From assembly GCA_964057225.1 (NCBI GenBank), contig OZ059895.1:22144688-22208687 (forward strand): DNA of 64,000 bases, written 5' to 3'. This DNA is from Auanema rhodensis (taxonomy: Eukaryota; Nematoda; Chromadorea; Rhabditida; Rhabditidae). Position 1 is the first letter of the stretch; every line of letters begins with the position of its first letter. Of this stretch, positions 38,721-50,151 are shown one piece after another. The notes beneath the pieces were generated by a model that was not told the DNA's origin, did no database searches, and worked only from the letters and a program-made list of their open reading frames with translations. A program made the position numbers and the translations under genes.

Positions 38721-41700
38721 CACGTGAAAGATGAAGAGATTCGCTTTTCGAAATTAGATTCCCCATGTCCATATTAGTCTAAAAACACATTTTTGTTGAT
38801 ATAGGTGGATGGTAACCATGACTTTGAAATTTACGTGAACTTCAATTTATGCTAATTAAGTGTACACATGATGTGCACTTGGTATGTAACTCGCTTCAAG
38901 TCAAAGATAAAGAGATGCGGTTTTCAAAATCAGATTCCCTATGTCCATATTAGTCTAAAAACAAATTTTTATTAATATTGGTGAATGGTAACCATGACTT
39001 TGAAATTTACGTGAACTTTAATTTATGCTAATTAAGTGTACACATGATGTGCACTTGGTATGTAACTCGCTTCACGTGAAAGATAAAGAGATGCGGTTTT
39101 CAAAATAGATTCCCCATTTCCATATTAGTCTAAAAACAAATTTTTATTGATATTGGTACATGGCAACCATGACTTTAAAAATTACGTGAACTTAAATTTA
39201 TGCTAATTAAGTGTACACATGATGTGCACTTGGTATGTAACTCGCTTCACGTCAAAGATAAAGAGATGCGGTTTTCAAAATTAGATTCCCCATTTCCATG
39301 TTAGTCTAAAAACAAATTTTTATTGATATTGGTGCATGGCAACCATGACTTTAAAATTTACGTGAACTTTAATTTATGCTTATTAAGTGTACACGTGATG
39401 TGCACTTGGTATGTAACTCGCTTCACGTGAAAGATGAAGAGATGCGGTTTTCAAAATTAGATTCCCCATTTTCATATTAGTCTAAAAACAAATTTTTATT
39501 GATATTGGTGCATGGCAACCTTGACTTTAAAATTTACGTGAACTTTAATTTATGCTTATTAAGTGTACACGTGATGTGCACTTGGTATGTAACTCGCTTC
39601 ACGTGAAAGTTAAAGAGATGCGGTTTTCAAAATTAGATTCCTCATGTCCATATTAGTCTAAAAACGAATTTTTATTGATATTGGTGCATGGTAACCATGA
39701 CTTTGAAATTTACGTGAACTTTAATTTATGCTAATTGAATGTACACGTGATGTGCACTTGGTATGTAAGTCGCTTCACGTAAAAGATAAAGAGATGCGGT
39801 TTTCAAAATTAGATTCCCCATGTCCATATTAGTCTAAAAACAAATTTTTATTGATATTGGTGCATGGTAACCATGACTTTGAAATTTACGTGAACTTTAA
39901 TTTATGCTAATTGAATGTACACGTGATGTGCACTTGGTATGTAACTCGCTTCACGTGAAAGATGAAGAGATGCGGTTTTCAAAATTAGATTCCCCATGTC
40001 CATATTAGTCTAAAAACAAATTTTTATTAATATTGGTGCATGGTAACCATGACTTTGAAATTTACGTGAACTTTAATTTATGCTAATTAAGTGTACACAT
40101 GATATGCACTTGGTATGTAACTCGCTTCACGTGAAAGATGAAGAGATGCGGTTTCCAAAATTAGATTCCCCATTTTCATATTAGTCTAAAAACAAATTTT
40201 TATTGATATTGGTGCATGGTAACCATGACTTTGAAATTTACGTGAACTTTAATTTATGCTTATTAAGTGTACACGTGATGTGCTCTTGGTATGTAACTCG
40301 CTTCACGTGAAAGATGAAGAGATGCGCTTTTCGAAATTAGATTCCGCATGTCCATATTAGTCTAAAAACACATTTTTGTTGATATAGGTGGATGGTAACC
40401 ATGACTTTGAAATTTACGTGAACTTCAATTTATGCTAATTAAGTGTACACATGATGTGCACTTGGTATGTAACTCGCTTCAAGTCAAAGATAAAGAGATG
40501 CGGTTTTCAAAATCAGATTCCCTATGTCCATATTAGTCTAAAAACAAATTTTTATTAATATTGGTGAATGGTAACCATGACTTTGAAATTTACGTGAACT
40601 TCAATTTATGCTAATTAAGTGTACACATGATGTGCACTTGGTATGTAACTCGTTTCACGTGAAAGATAAAGAGATGCGGTTTTCAAAATAGATTCCCCAT
40701 TTCCATATCAGTCTAAAAACAAATTTTTATTGATATTGGTGCATGGCAACCATGACTTTAAAATTTACGTGAACTTTAATTTATGCTTATTAAGTGTACA
40801 CGTGATGTGCACTTGGTATGTAACTCGCTTCACGTGAAAGATGAAGAGATGCGGTTTTCAAAATTAGATTCCCCATGTCCATATTAGTCTAAAAACAAAT
40901 TTTTATTAATATTGGTGCATGGTAACCATGACTTTGAAATTTACGTGAACTTTAATTTATGCTAATTAAGTGTACACATGATATGCACTTGGTATGTAAC
41001 TCGCTTCACGTGAAAGATAAAGAGATGCGGTTTTCAAAATAGATTCCCCATTTCCATATTAGTCTAAAAACAAATTTTTATTGATATTGGTGCATGGCAA
41101 CCATGACTTTAAAATTTACGTGAACTTTAATTTATGCTTATTAAGTGTACACGTGATGTGCACTTGGTATGTAACTCGCTTCACGTGAAAGATAAAGAGA
41201 TGCGGTTTTCAAAATTAGATTCCTCATGTCCATATTAGTCTAAAAACGAATTTTTATTGATATTGGTGCATGGTAACCATGACTTTGAAATTTACGTGAA
41301 CTTTAATTTATGCTAATTGAATGTACACGTGATGTGCACTTGGTATGTAAGTCGCTTCACGTAAAAGATAAAGAGATGCGCTTTTCGAAATTAGAATCCG
41401 CATGTCCATATTAGTCTAAAAACACATTTTTGTTGATATAGGTGGATGGTAACCATGACTTTGAAATTTACGTGAACTTCAATTTATGCTAATTAAGTGT
41501 ACACATGATGTGCACTTGGTATGTAACTCGCTTCAAGTCAAAGATAAAGAGATGCGGTTTTCAAAATCAGATTCCCTATGTCCATATTAGTCTAAAAACA
41601 AATTTTTATTAATATTGGTGAATGGTAACCATGACTTTGAAATTTACGTGAACTTCAATTTATGCTAATTAAGTGTACACATGATGTGCACTTGGTATGT

Positions 41701-42764
41701 AACTCGTTTCACGTGAAAGATAAAGAGATGCGGTTTTCAAAATAGATTCCCCATTTCCATATCAGTCTAAAAACAAATTTTTATTGATATTGGTGCATGG
41801 CAACCATGACTTTAAAATTTACGTGAACTTTAATTTATGCTTATTAAGTGTACACGTGATGTGCACTTGGTATGTAACTCGCTTCACGTGAAAGATGAAG
41901 AGATGCGGTTTTCAAAATTAGATTCCCCATGTCCATATTAGTCTAAAAACAAATTTTTATTAATATTGGTGCATGGTAACCATGACTTTGAAATTTACGT
42001 GAACTTTAATTTATGCTAATTAAGTGTACACATGATATGCACTTGGTATGTAACTCGCTTCACGTGAAAGATAAAGAGATGCGGTTTTCAAAATTAGATT
42101 CCTCATGTCCATATTAGTCTAAAAACGAATTTTTATTGATATTGGTGCATGGTAACCATGACTTTGAAATTTACGTGAACTTTAATTTATGCTAATTGAA
42201 TGTACACGTGATGTGCACTTGGTATGTAAGTCGCTTCACGTAAAAGATAAAGAGATGCGGTTTTCAAAATTAGATTCCCCATGTCCATATTAGTCTAAAA
42301 ACAAATTTTTATTGATATTGGTGCATGGTAACCATGACTTTGAAATTTACGTGAACTTTAATTTATGCTAATTGAATGTACACGTGATGTGCACTTGGTA
42401 TGTAACTCGCTTCACGTCAAAGATAAAGAGATGCGGTTTTCAAAATTAGATTCCCCATGTCCATATTAGTCTAAAAACAAATTTTTATTAATATTGGTGC
42501 ATGGTAACCATGACTTTGAAATTTACGTGAACTTTAATTTATGCTAATTAAGTGTACACATGATATGCACTTGGTATGTAACTCGCTTCACGTGAAAGAT
42601 GAAGAGATGCGGTTTTCAAAATTAGATTCCCCATTTTCATATTAGTCTAAAAACAAATTTTTATTGATATTGGTGCATGGTAACCATGACTTTGAAATTT
42701 ACGTGAACTTTAATTTATGCTTATTAAGTGTACACGTGATGTGCACTTGGTATGTAACTCGCTT
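38721..42764 (+). repeat. 23-monomer, 4044-bp higher-order unit, copy 1
   Basis: Length is 4044 bp, that is 23 x 176 minus 4, because it holds four 175-bp monomers. It is built of three sub-blocks, each opened by an X monomer (GCGCTTTTCGAAATTAG, ACACATTTTTGTTG, ATAGGTGGATGG) then a Y monomer (CAAGTCAAAG, AAATCAGATTCCCTATG, GGTGAATGG) and a 175-bp Z monomer (CAAAATAGATTCC). X starts are 38721, 40304 and 41358, giving sub-blocks of 1583 (9 monomers), 1054 (6) and 1407 bp (8). The first X reads GATTCGC where the other copies read GATGCGC. Confidence 0.9.
41358..41533 (+). repeat. Chimeric X monomer
   Basis: Begins CACGTAAAAGATAAAG like the monomer type at 39776 and 42238, then becomes X (GCGCTTTTCGAAATTAGAATCCGC and the ATAGGTGGATGG tract). 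It opens the third sub-block and marks where the 6-monomer (1054 bp) sub-repeat joined. The same chimera is at 45402, inherited in the 4044-bp duplication, so the sub-repeat event is older than the 4044-bp one. Confidence 0.72.
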
Positions 42765-45700
42765 CACGTGAAAGATGAAGAGATGCGCTTTTCGAAATTA
42801 GATTCCCCATGGCCATATTAGTCTAAAAACACATTTTTGTTGATATAGGTGGATGGTAACCATGACTTTGAAATTTACGTGAACTTCAATTTATGCTAAT
42901 TAAGTGTACACATGATGTGCACTTGGTATGTAACTCGCTTCAAGTCAAAGATAAAGAGATGCGGTTTTCAAAATCAGATTCCCTATGTCCATATTAGTCT
43001 AAAAACAAATTTTTATTAATATTGGTGAATGGTAACCATGACTTTGAAATTTACGTGAACTTTAATTTATGCTAATTAAGTGTACACATGATGTGCACTT
43101 GGTATGTAACTCGCTTCACGTGAAAGATAAAGAGATGCGGTTTTCAAAATAGATTCCCCATTTCCATATTAGTCTAAAAACAAATTTTTATTGATATTGG
43201 TACATGGCAACCATGACTTTAAAAATTACGTGAACTTAAATTTATGCTAATTAAGTGTACACATGATGTGCACTTGGTATGTAACTCGCTTCACGTCAAA
43301 GATAAAGAGATGCGGTTTTCAAAATTAGATTCCCCATTTCCATGTTAGTCTAAAAACAAATTTTTATTGATATTGGTGCATGGCAACCATGACTTTAAAA
43401 TTTACGTGAACTTTAATTTATGCTTATTAAGTGTACACGTGATGTGCACTTGGTATGTAACTCGCTTCACGTGAAAGATGAAGAGATGCGGTTTTCAAAA
43501 TTAGATTCCCCATTTTCATATTAGTCTAAAAACAAATTTTTATTGATATTGGTGCATGGCAACCTTGACTTTAAAATTTACGTGAACTTTAATTTATGCT
43601 TATTAAGTGTACACGTGATGTGCACTTGGTATGTAACTCGCTTCACGTGAAAGTTAAAGAGATGCGGTTTTCAAAATTAGATTCCTCATGTCCATATTAG
43701 TCTAAAAACGAATTTTTATTGATATTGGTGCATGGTAACCATGACTTTGAAATTTACGTGAACTTTAATTTATGCTAATTGAATGTACACGTGATGTGCA
43801 CTTGGTATGTAAGTCGCTTCACGTAAAAGATAAAGAGATGCGGTTTTCAAAATTAGATTCCCCATGTCCATATTAGTCTAAAAACAAATTTTTATTGATA
43901 TTGGTGCATGGTAACCATGACTTTGAAATTTACGTGAACTTTAATTTATGCTAATTGAATGTACACGTGATGTGCACTTGGTATGTAACTCGCTTCACGT
44001 GAAAGATGAAGAGATGCGGTTTTCAAAATTAGATTCCCCATGTCCATATTAGTCTAAAAACAAATTTTTATTAATATTGGTGCATGGTAACCATGACTTT
44101 GAAATTTACGTGAACTTTAATTTATGCTAATTAAGTGTACACATGATATGCACTTGGTATGTAACTCGCTTCACGTGAAAGATGAAGAGATGCGGTTTCC
44201 AAAATTAGATTCCCCATTTTCATATTAGTCTAAAAACAAATTTTTATTGATATTGGTGCATGGTAACCATGACTTTGAAATTTACGTGAACTTTAATTTA
44301 TGCTTATTAAGTGTACACGTGATGTGCTCTTGGTATGTAACTCGCTTCACGTGAAAGATGAAGAGATGCGCTTTTCGAAATTAGATTCCGCATGTCCATA
44401 TTAGTCTAAAAACACATTTTTGTTGATATAGGTGGATGGTAACCATGACTTTGAAATTTACGTGAACTTCAATTTATGCTAATTAAGTGTACACATGATG
44501 TGCACTTGGTATGTAACTCGCTTCAAGTCAAAGATAAAGAGATGCGGTTTTCAAAATCAGATTCCCTATGTCCATATTAGTCTAAAAACAAATTTTTATT
44601 AATATTGGTGAATGGTAACCATGACTTTGAAATTTACGTGAACTTCAATTTATGCTAATTAAGTGTACACATGATGTGCACTTGGTATGTAACTCGTTTC
44701 ACGTGAAAGATAAAGAGATGCGGTTTTCAAAATAGATTCCCCATTTCCATATCAGTCTAAAAACAAATTTTTATTGATATTGGTGCATGGCAACCATGAC
44801 TTTAAAATTTACGTGAACTTTAATTTATGCTTATTAAGTGTACACGTGATGTGCACTTGGTATGTAACTCGCTTCACGTGAAAGATGAAGAGATGCGGTT
44901 TTCAAAATTAGATTCCCCATGTCCATATTAGTCTAAAAACAAATTTTTATTAATATTGGTGCATGGTAACCATGACTTTGAAATTTACGTGAACTTTAAT
45001 TTATGCTAATTAAGTGTACACATGATATGCACTTGGTATGTAACTCGCTTCACGTGAAAGATAAAGAGATGCGGTTTTCAAAATAGATTCCCCATTTCCA
45101 TATTAGTCTAAAAACAAATTTTTATTGATATTGGTGCATGGCAACCATGACTTTAAAATTTACGTGAACTTTAATTTATGCTTATTAAGTGTACACGTGA
45201 TGTGCACTTGGTATGTAACTCGCTTCACGTGAAAGATAAAGAGATGCGGTTTTCAAAATTAGATTCCTCATGTCCATATTAGTCTAAAAACGAATTTTTA
45301 TTGATATTGGTGCATGGTAACCATGACTTTGAAATTTACGTGAACTTTAATTTATGCTAATTGAATGTACACGTGATGTGCACTTGGTATGTAAGTCGCT
45401 TCACGTAAAAGATAAAGAGATGCGCTTTTCGAAATTAGAATCCGCATGTCCATATTAGTCTAAAAACACATTTTTGTTGATATAGGTGGATGGTAACCAT
45501 GACTTTGAAATTTACGTGAACTTCAATTTATGCTAATTAAGTGTACACATGATGTGCACTTGGTATGTAACTCGCTTCAAGTCAAAGATAAAGAGATGCG
45601 GTTTTCAAAATCAGATTCCCTATGTCCATATTAGTCTAAAAACAAATTTTTATTAATATTGGTGAATGGTAACCATGACTTTGAAATTTACGTGAACTTC

Positions 45701-46808
45701 AATTTATGCTAATTAAGTGTACACATGATGTGCACTTGGTATGTAACTCGTTTCACGTGAAAGATAAAGAGATGCGGTTTTCAAAATAGATTCCCCATTT
45801 CCATATCAGTCTAAAAACAAATTTTTATTGATATTGGTGCATGGCAACCATGACTTTAAAATTTACGTGAACTTTAATTTATGCTTATTAAGTGTACACG
45901 TGATGTGCACTTGGTATGTAACTCGCTTCACGTGAAAGATGAAGAGATGCGGTTTTCAAAATTAGATTCCCCATGTCCATATTAGTCTAAAAACAAATTT
46001 TTATTAATATTGGTGCATGGTAACCATGACTTTGAAATTTACGTGAACTTTAATTTATGCTAATTAAGTGTACACATGATATGCACTTGGTATGTAACTC
46101 GCTTCACGTGAAAGATAAAGAGATGCGGTTTTCAAAATTAGATTCCTCATGTCCATATTAGTCTAAAAACGAATTTTTATTGATATTGGTGCATGGTAAC
46201 CATGACTTTGAAATTTACGTGAACTTTAATTTATGCTAATTGAATGTACACGTGATGTGCACTTGGTATGTAAGTCGCTTCACGTAAAAGATAAAGAGAT
46301 GCGGTTTTCAAAATTAGATTCCCCATGTCCATATTAGTCTAAAAACAAATTTTTATTGATATTGGTGCATGGTAACCATGACTTTGAAATTTACGTGAAC
46401 TTTAATTTATGCTAATTGAATGTACACGTGATGTGCACTTGGTATGTAACTCGCTTCACGTCAAAGATAAAGAGATGCGGTTTTCAAAATTAGATTCCCC
46501 ATGTCCATATTAGTCTAAAAACAAATTTTTATTAATATTGGTGCATGGTAACCATGACTTTGAAATTTACGTGAACTTTAATTTATGCTAATTAAGTGTA
46601 CACATGATATGCACTTGGTATGTAACTCGCTTCACGTGAAAGATGAAGAGATGCGGTTTTCAAAATTAGATTCCCCATTTTCATATTAGTCTAAAAACAA
46701 ATTTTTATTGATATTGGTGCATGGTAACCATGACTTTGAAATTTACGTGAACTTTAATTTATGCTTATTAAGTGTACACGTGATGTGCACTTGGTATGTA
46801 ACTCGCTT
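42765..46808 (+). repeat. 23-monomer, 4044-bp higher-order unit, copy 2
   Basis: Tandem copy of 38721-42764 at +4044 bp. Shared markers include TACATGGCAACC with TTTAAAAATTACG (39158 and 43202), TTAGAATCCGCATG (41391 and 45435) and the absence of one base in the same four monomers. The X monomer opening this unit has CCCATGGCC near 42807, also seen 4044 bp later at 46851 but not at 38763, so this variant arose after the first copy split off, or was lost there. Confidence 0.9.
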
Positions 46809-47160
46809 CACGTGAAAGATGAAGAGATGCGCTTTTCGAAATTAGATTCCCCATGGCCATATTAGTCTAAAAACACATTTTTGTTGATATAGGTGGATGG
46901 TAACCATGACTTTGAAATTTACGTGAACTTCAATTTATGCTAATTAAGTGTACACATGATGTGCACTTGGTATGTAACTCGCTTCAAGTCAAAGATAAAG
47001 AGATGCGGTTTTCAAAATCAGATTCCCTATGTCCATATTAGTCTAAAAACAAATTTTTATTAATATTGGTGAATGGTAACCATGACTTTGAAATTTACGT
47101 GAACTTTAATTTATGCTAATTAAGTGTACACATGATGTGCACTTGGTATGTAACTCGCTT
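46809..47160 (+). repeat. Start of a third, truncated 4044-bp unit
   Basis: X (46809) and Y (46985) monomers repeat the opening of the 23-monomer unit once more, including CCATGGCC. The following 175-bp monomer at 47161 resembles Z but has GCAG and AAATAAATTCC, and then reads TTGGTGCATGG where the other two units read TTGGTACATGG. The third unit is thus cut off after about 0.4 kb. Confidence 0.82.
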
Positions 47161-48038
47161 CACGTGAAAGATAAAGAGATGCAGTTTTCAAAATAAATTC
47201 CCCATTTCCATATTAGTCTAAAAACAAATTTTTATTGATATTGGTGCATGGCAACCATGACTTTAAAATTTACGTGAACTTTAATTTATGCTAATTAAGT
47301 GTACACATGATGTGCACTTGGTATGTAACTCGCTTTACGTCAAAGATAAAGAGATGCGGTTTTCAAAATTAGATTCCCCATGTCCATATTAGTCTAAAAA
47401 CAAATTTTTATTAATATTGGTGCATGGTAACCATGACTTTGAAATTTACGTGAACTTTAATTTATGCTTATTAAGTGTACACGTGATGTGCACTTGGTAT
47501 GTAACTCGCTTCACGTGAAAGATGAAGAGATGCGCTTTTCGAAATTAGATTCCTCATGTCCATATTAGTCTAAAAACACATTTTTGTTGATATAGGTGGA
47601 TGGTAACCATGACTTTGAAATTTACGTGAACTTCAATTTATGCTAATTAAGTGTACACATGATGTGCACTTGGTATGTAACTCGCTTCACGTGAAAGATA
47701 AAGAGATGCGGTTTTCAAAATAGATTCCCCATTTCCATATTAGTCTAAAAACAAATTTTTATTGATATTGGTGCATGGCAACCATGACTTTAAAATTTAC
47801 GTGAACTTTAATTTATGCTAATTAAGTGTACACATGATGTGCACTTGGTATGTAACTCGCTTTACGTCAAAGATAAAGAGATGCGGTTTTCAAAATTAGA
47901 TTCCCCATGTCCATATTAGTCTAAAAACAAATTTTTATTAATATTGGTGCATGGTAACCATGACTTTGAAATTTACGTGAACTTTAATTTATGCTAATTA
48001 AGTGTACACATGATGTGCGCTTGGTATGTAACTCGCTT

Positions 48039-48216
48039 CACGTGAAAGATAAAGAGATGCGGTTTTCAAAATTAGATTCCCCATTTCCATGTTAGTCTAA
48101 AAACAAATTTTTTTATTGATATTGGTGCATGGCAACCATGACTTTAAAATTTACGTTAACTTAAATTTATGCTAATTAAGTGTACACATGATGTGCACTT
48201 GGTATGTAACTCGCTT
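48039..48216 (+). repeat. 178-bp monomer (two-base insertion)
   Basis: Reads AAATTTTTTTATTGAT where the standard is AAATTTTTATTGAT, two T longer. The next monomer starts at 48217, confirming 178 bp. Unique in the window. It also has ACGTTAACTTAAATT in place of ACGTGAACTTTAATT, so it is an unusually diverged class B/D-like copy. Confidence 0.92.
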
Positions 48217-49976
48217 CACGTCAAAGATAAAGAGATGCGGTTTTTAAAATTAGATTCCCCATGTCCATACTAGTCTAAAAACAAATTTTTATTAATATTG
48301 GTGCATGGTAACCATGACTTTGAAATTTACGTGAACTTTAATTTATGCTTATTAAGTGTACACGTGATGTGCACTTGGTATGTAACTCGCTTCAAGTCAA
48401 AGATAAAGAGATGCGGTTTTCAAAATCAGATTCCCTATGTCCATATTAGTCTAAAAACAAATTTTTATTAATATTGGTGGATGGTAACCATGACTTTGAA
48501 ATTTACGTGAACTTTAATTTATGCTAATTGAATGTACACGTGATGTGCACTTGGTATGTAAGTCGCTTCACGTAAAAGATAAAGAGATGCGGTTTTCAAA
48601 ATTAGATTCCCCATGTCCATATTAGTCTAAAAACAAATTTTTATTGATATTGGTGCATGGTAACCATGACTTTGAAATTTACGTGAACTTTAATTTATGC
48701 TAATTGAATGTACACGTGATGTGCACTTGGTATGTAACTCGCTTCACGTCAAAGATAAAGAGATGCGGTTTTCAAAATTAGATTCCCCATGTCCATATTA
48801 GTCTAAAAACAAATTTTTATTAATATTGGTGCATGGTAACCATGACTTTGAAATTTACGTGAACTTTAATTTATGCTAATTAAGTGTACACATGATGTGC
48901 ACTTGGTATGTAACTCGCTTCACGTGAAAGATGAAGAGATGCGGTTTTCAAAATTAGATTCCTCATGTCCATATTAGTCTAAAAACGAATTTTTATTGAT
49001 ATTGGTGCATGGTAACCATGACTTTGAAATTTACGTGAACTTTAATTTATGCTTATTAAGTGTACACGTGATGTGCACTTGGTATGTAACTCGCTTCACG
49101 TGAAAGATAAAAGGATGCGGTTTTCAAAATTAGATTCCCCATGTCCATATTAGTCTAAAAATAAATTTTTATTGATATTGGTGCATGGTAACCATGACTT
49201 TGAAATTTACGTGAACTTTAATTTATGCTAATTAAGTGTACACATGATGTGCACTTGGTATGTAACTCGCTTCACGTGAAAGATGAAAAGATGCGGTTTT
49301 CAAAATTAGATTCCTCAGGTCCATATTAGTCTAAAAACAAATTTTTATTGATATTGGTGCATGGTAACCATGACTTTGAAATTTACGTGAACTTTAATTT
49401 ATGCTAATTAAGTGTACACATGATGTGCACTTGGTATGTAACTCGCTTCACGTCAAAGATAAAGAGATGCGGTTTTCAAAATTAGATTCCCCATGTCCAT
49501 ATTGGTCTAAAAACAAATTTTTATTAATATTGGTGCATGGTAACCATGACTTTGAAATTTACGTGAACTTTAATTTATGCTAATTAAGTGTACACATGAT
49601 GTGAACTTGGTATGTAACTCGCTTCACGTGAAAGATGAAGAGATGCGGTTTTCAAAATTAGATTCCTCATGTCCATATTAGTCTAAAAACGAATTTTTAT
49701 CGATATTGGTGCATGGTAACCATGACTTTGAAATTTACGTGAACTTTAATTTATGCTAATTAAGTGTACACATGATGTGCGCTTGGTATGTAACTCGCTT
49801 CACGTGAAAGATAAAGAGATGCGGTTTTCAAAATTAGATTCCATATTTCCATATTAGTCTAAAAACAAATTTTTATTGATATTGGTGCATGGCAACCATG
49901 ACTTTAAAATTTACGTGAACTTTAATTTATGCTAATTAAGTGTACACATGATGTGTACTTGGTATGTAACTCGCTT

Positions 49977-50151
49977 CACGTCAAAGATAAAGAGATGCGG
50001 TTTTCAAAATTAGATTCCCCATGTCCATATTAGTCTAAAAATAAATTTTAATGATATTGGTGCATGGTAACCATGACTTTGAAATTTACGTGAACTTTAA
50101 TTTATGCTAATTAAGTGTAAACATGATGTGCACTTGGTATGTAACTCGCTT
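49977..50151 (+). repeat. 175-bp monomer with an independent deletion
   Basis: Reads ATAAATTTTAATGAT where the standard is ACAAATTTTTATTGAT: one base shorter, with nearby substitutions. The next start at 50152 confirms 175 bp. The lesion is at a different place from the Z deletion, so it is a separate event. The monomer also has GTGTAAACATG near its end, which breaks the usual GTGTACAC dyad. Confidence 0.9.

Larger units (their letters stand above)
39073..47862 (+). repeat. Ten 175-bp (single-base-deletion) monomers
   Basis: Monomers starting at 39073, 40656, 41007, 41710, 43117, 44700, 45051, 45754, 47161 and 47688 read CAAAATAGATT (or CAAAATAAATT at 47161) where the standard is CAAAATTAGATT, one T shorter. 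Each is confirmed by the next start coming 175 bp later. The deletion is confined to this zone and marks one lineage (Z) that spread only here. Some intervening Z-containing blocks were copied together. Confidence 0.92.

Noticed and set aside
49401-49583. 60-codon open reading frame from ATG to TAA
   Set aside because: It lies wholly inside two satellite monomers. It is open only because an A-to-G change at 49504 turns the usual TATTAG into TATTGG and removes an in-frame stop that the other monomers keep. There is no relation to any protein I recognise, so I treat it as chance.
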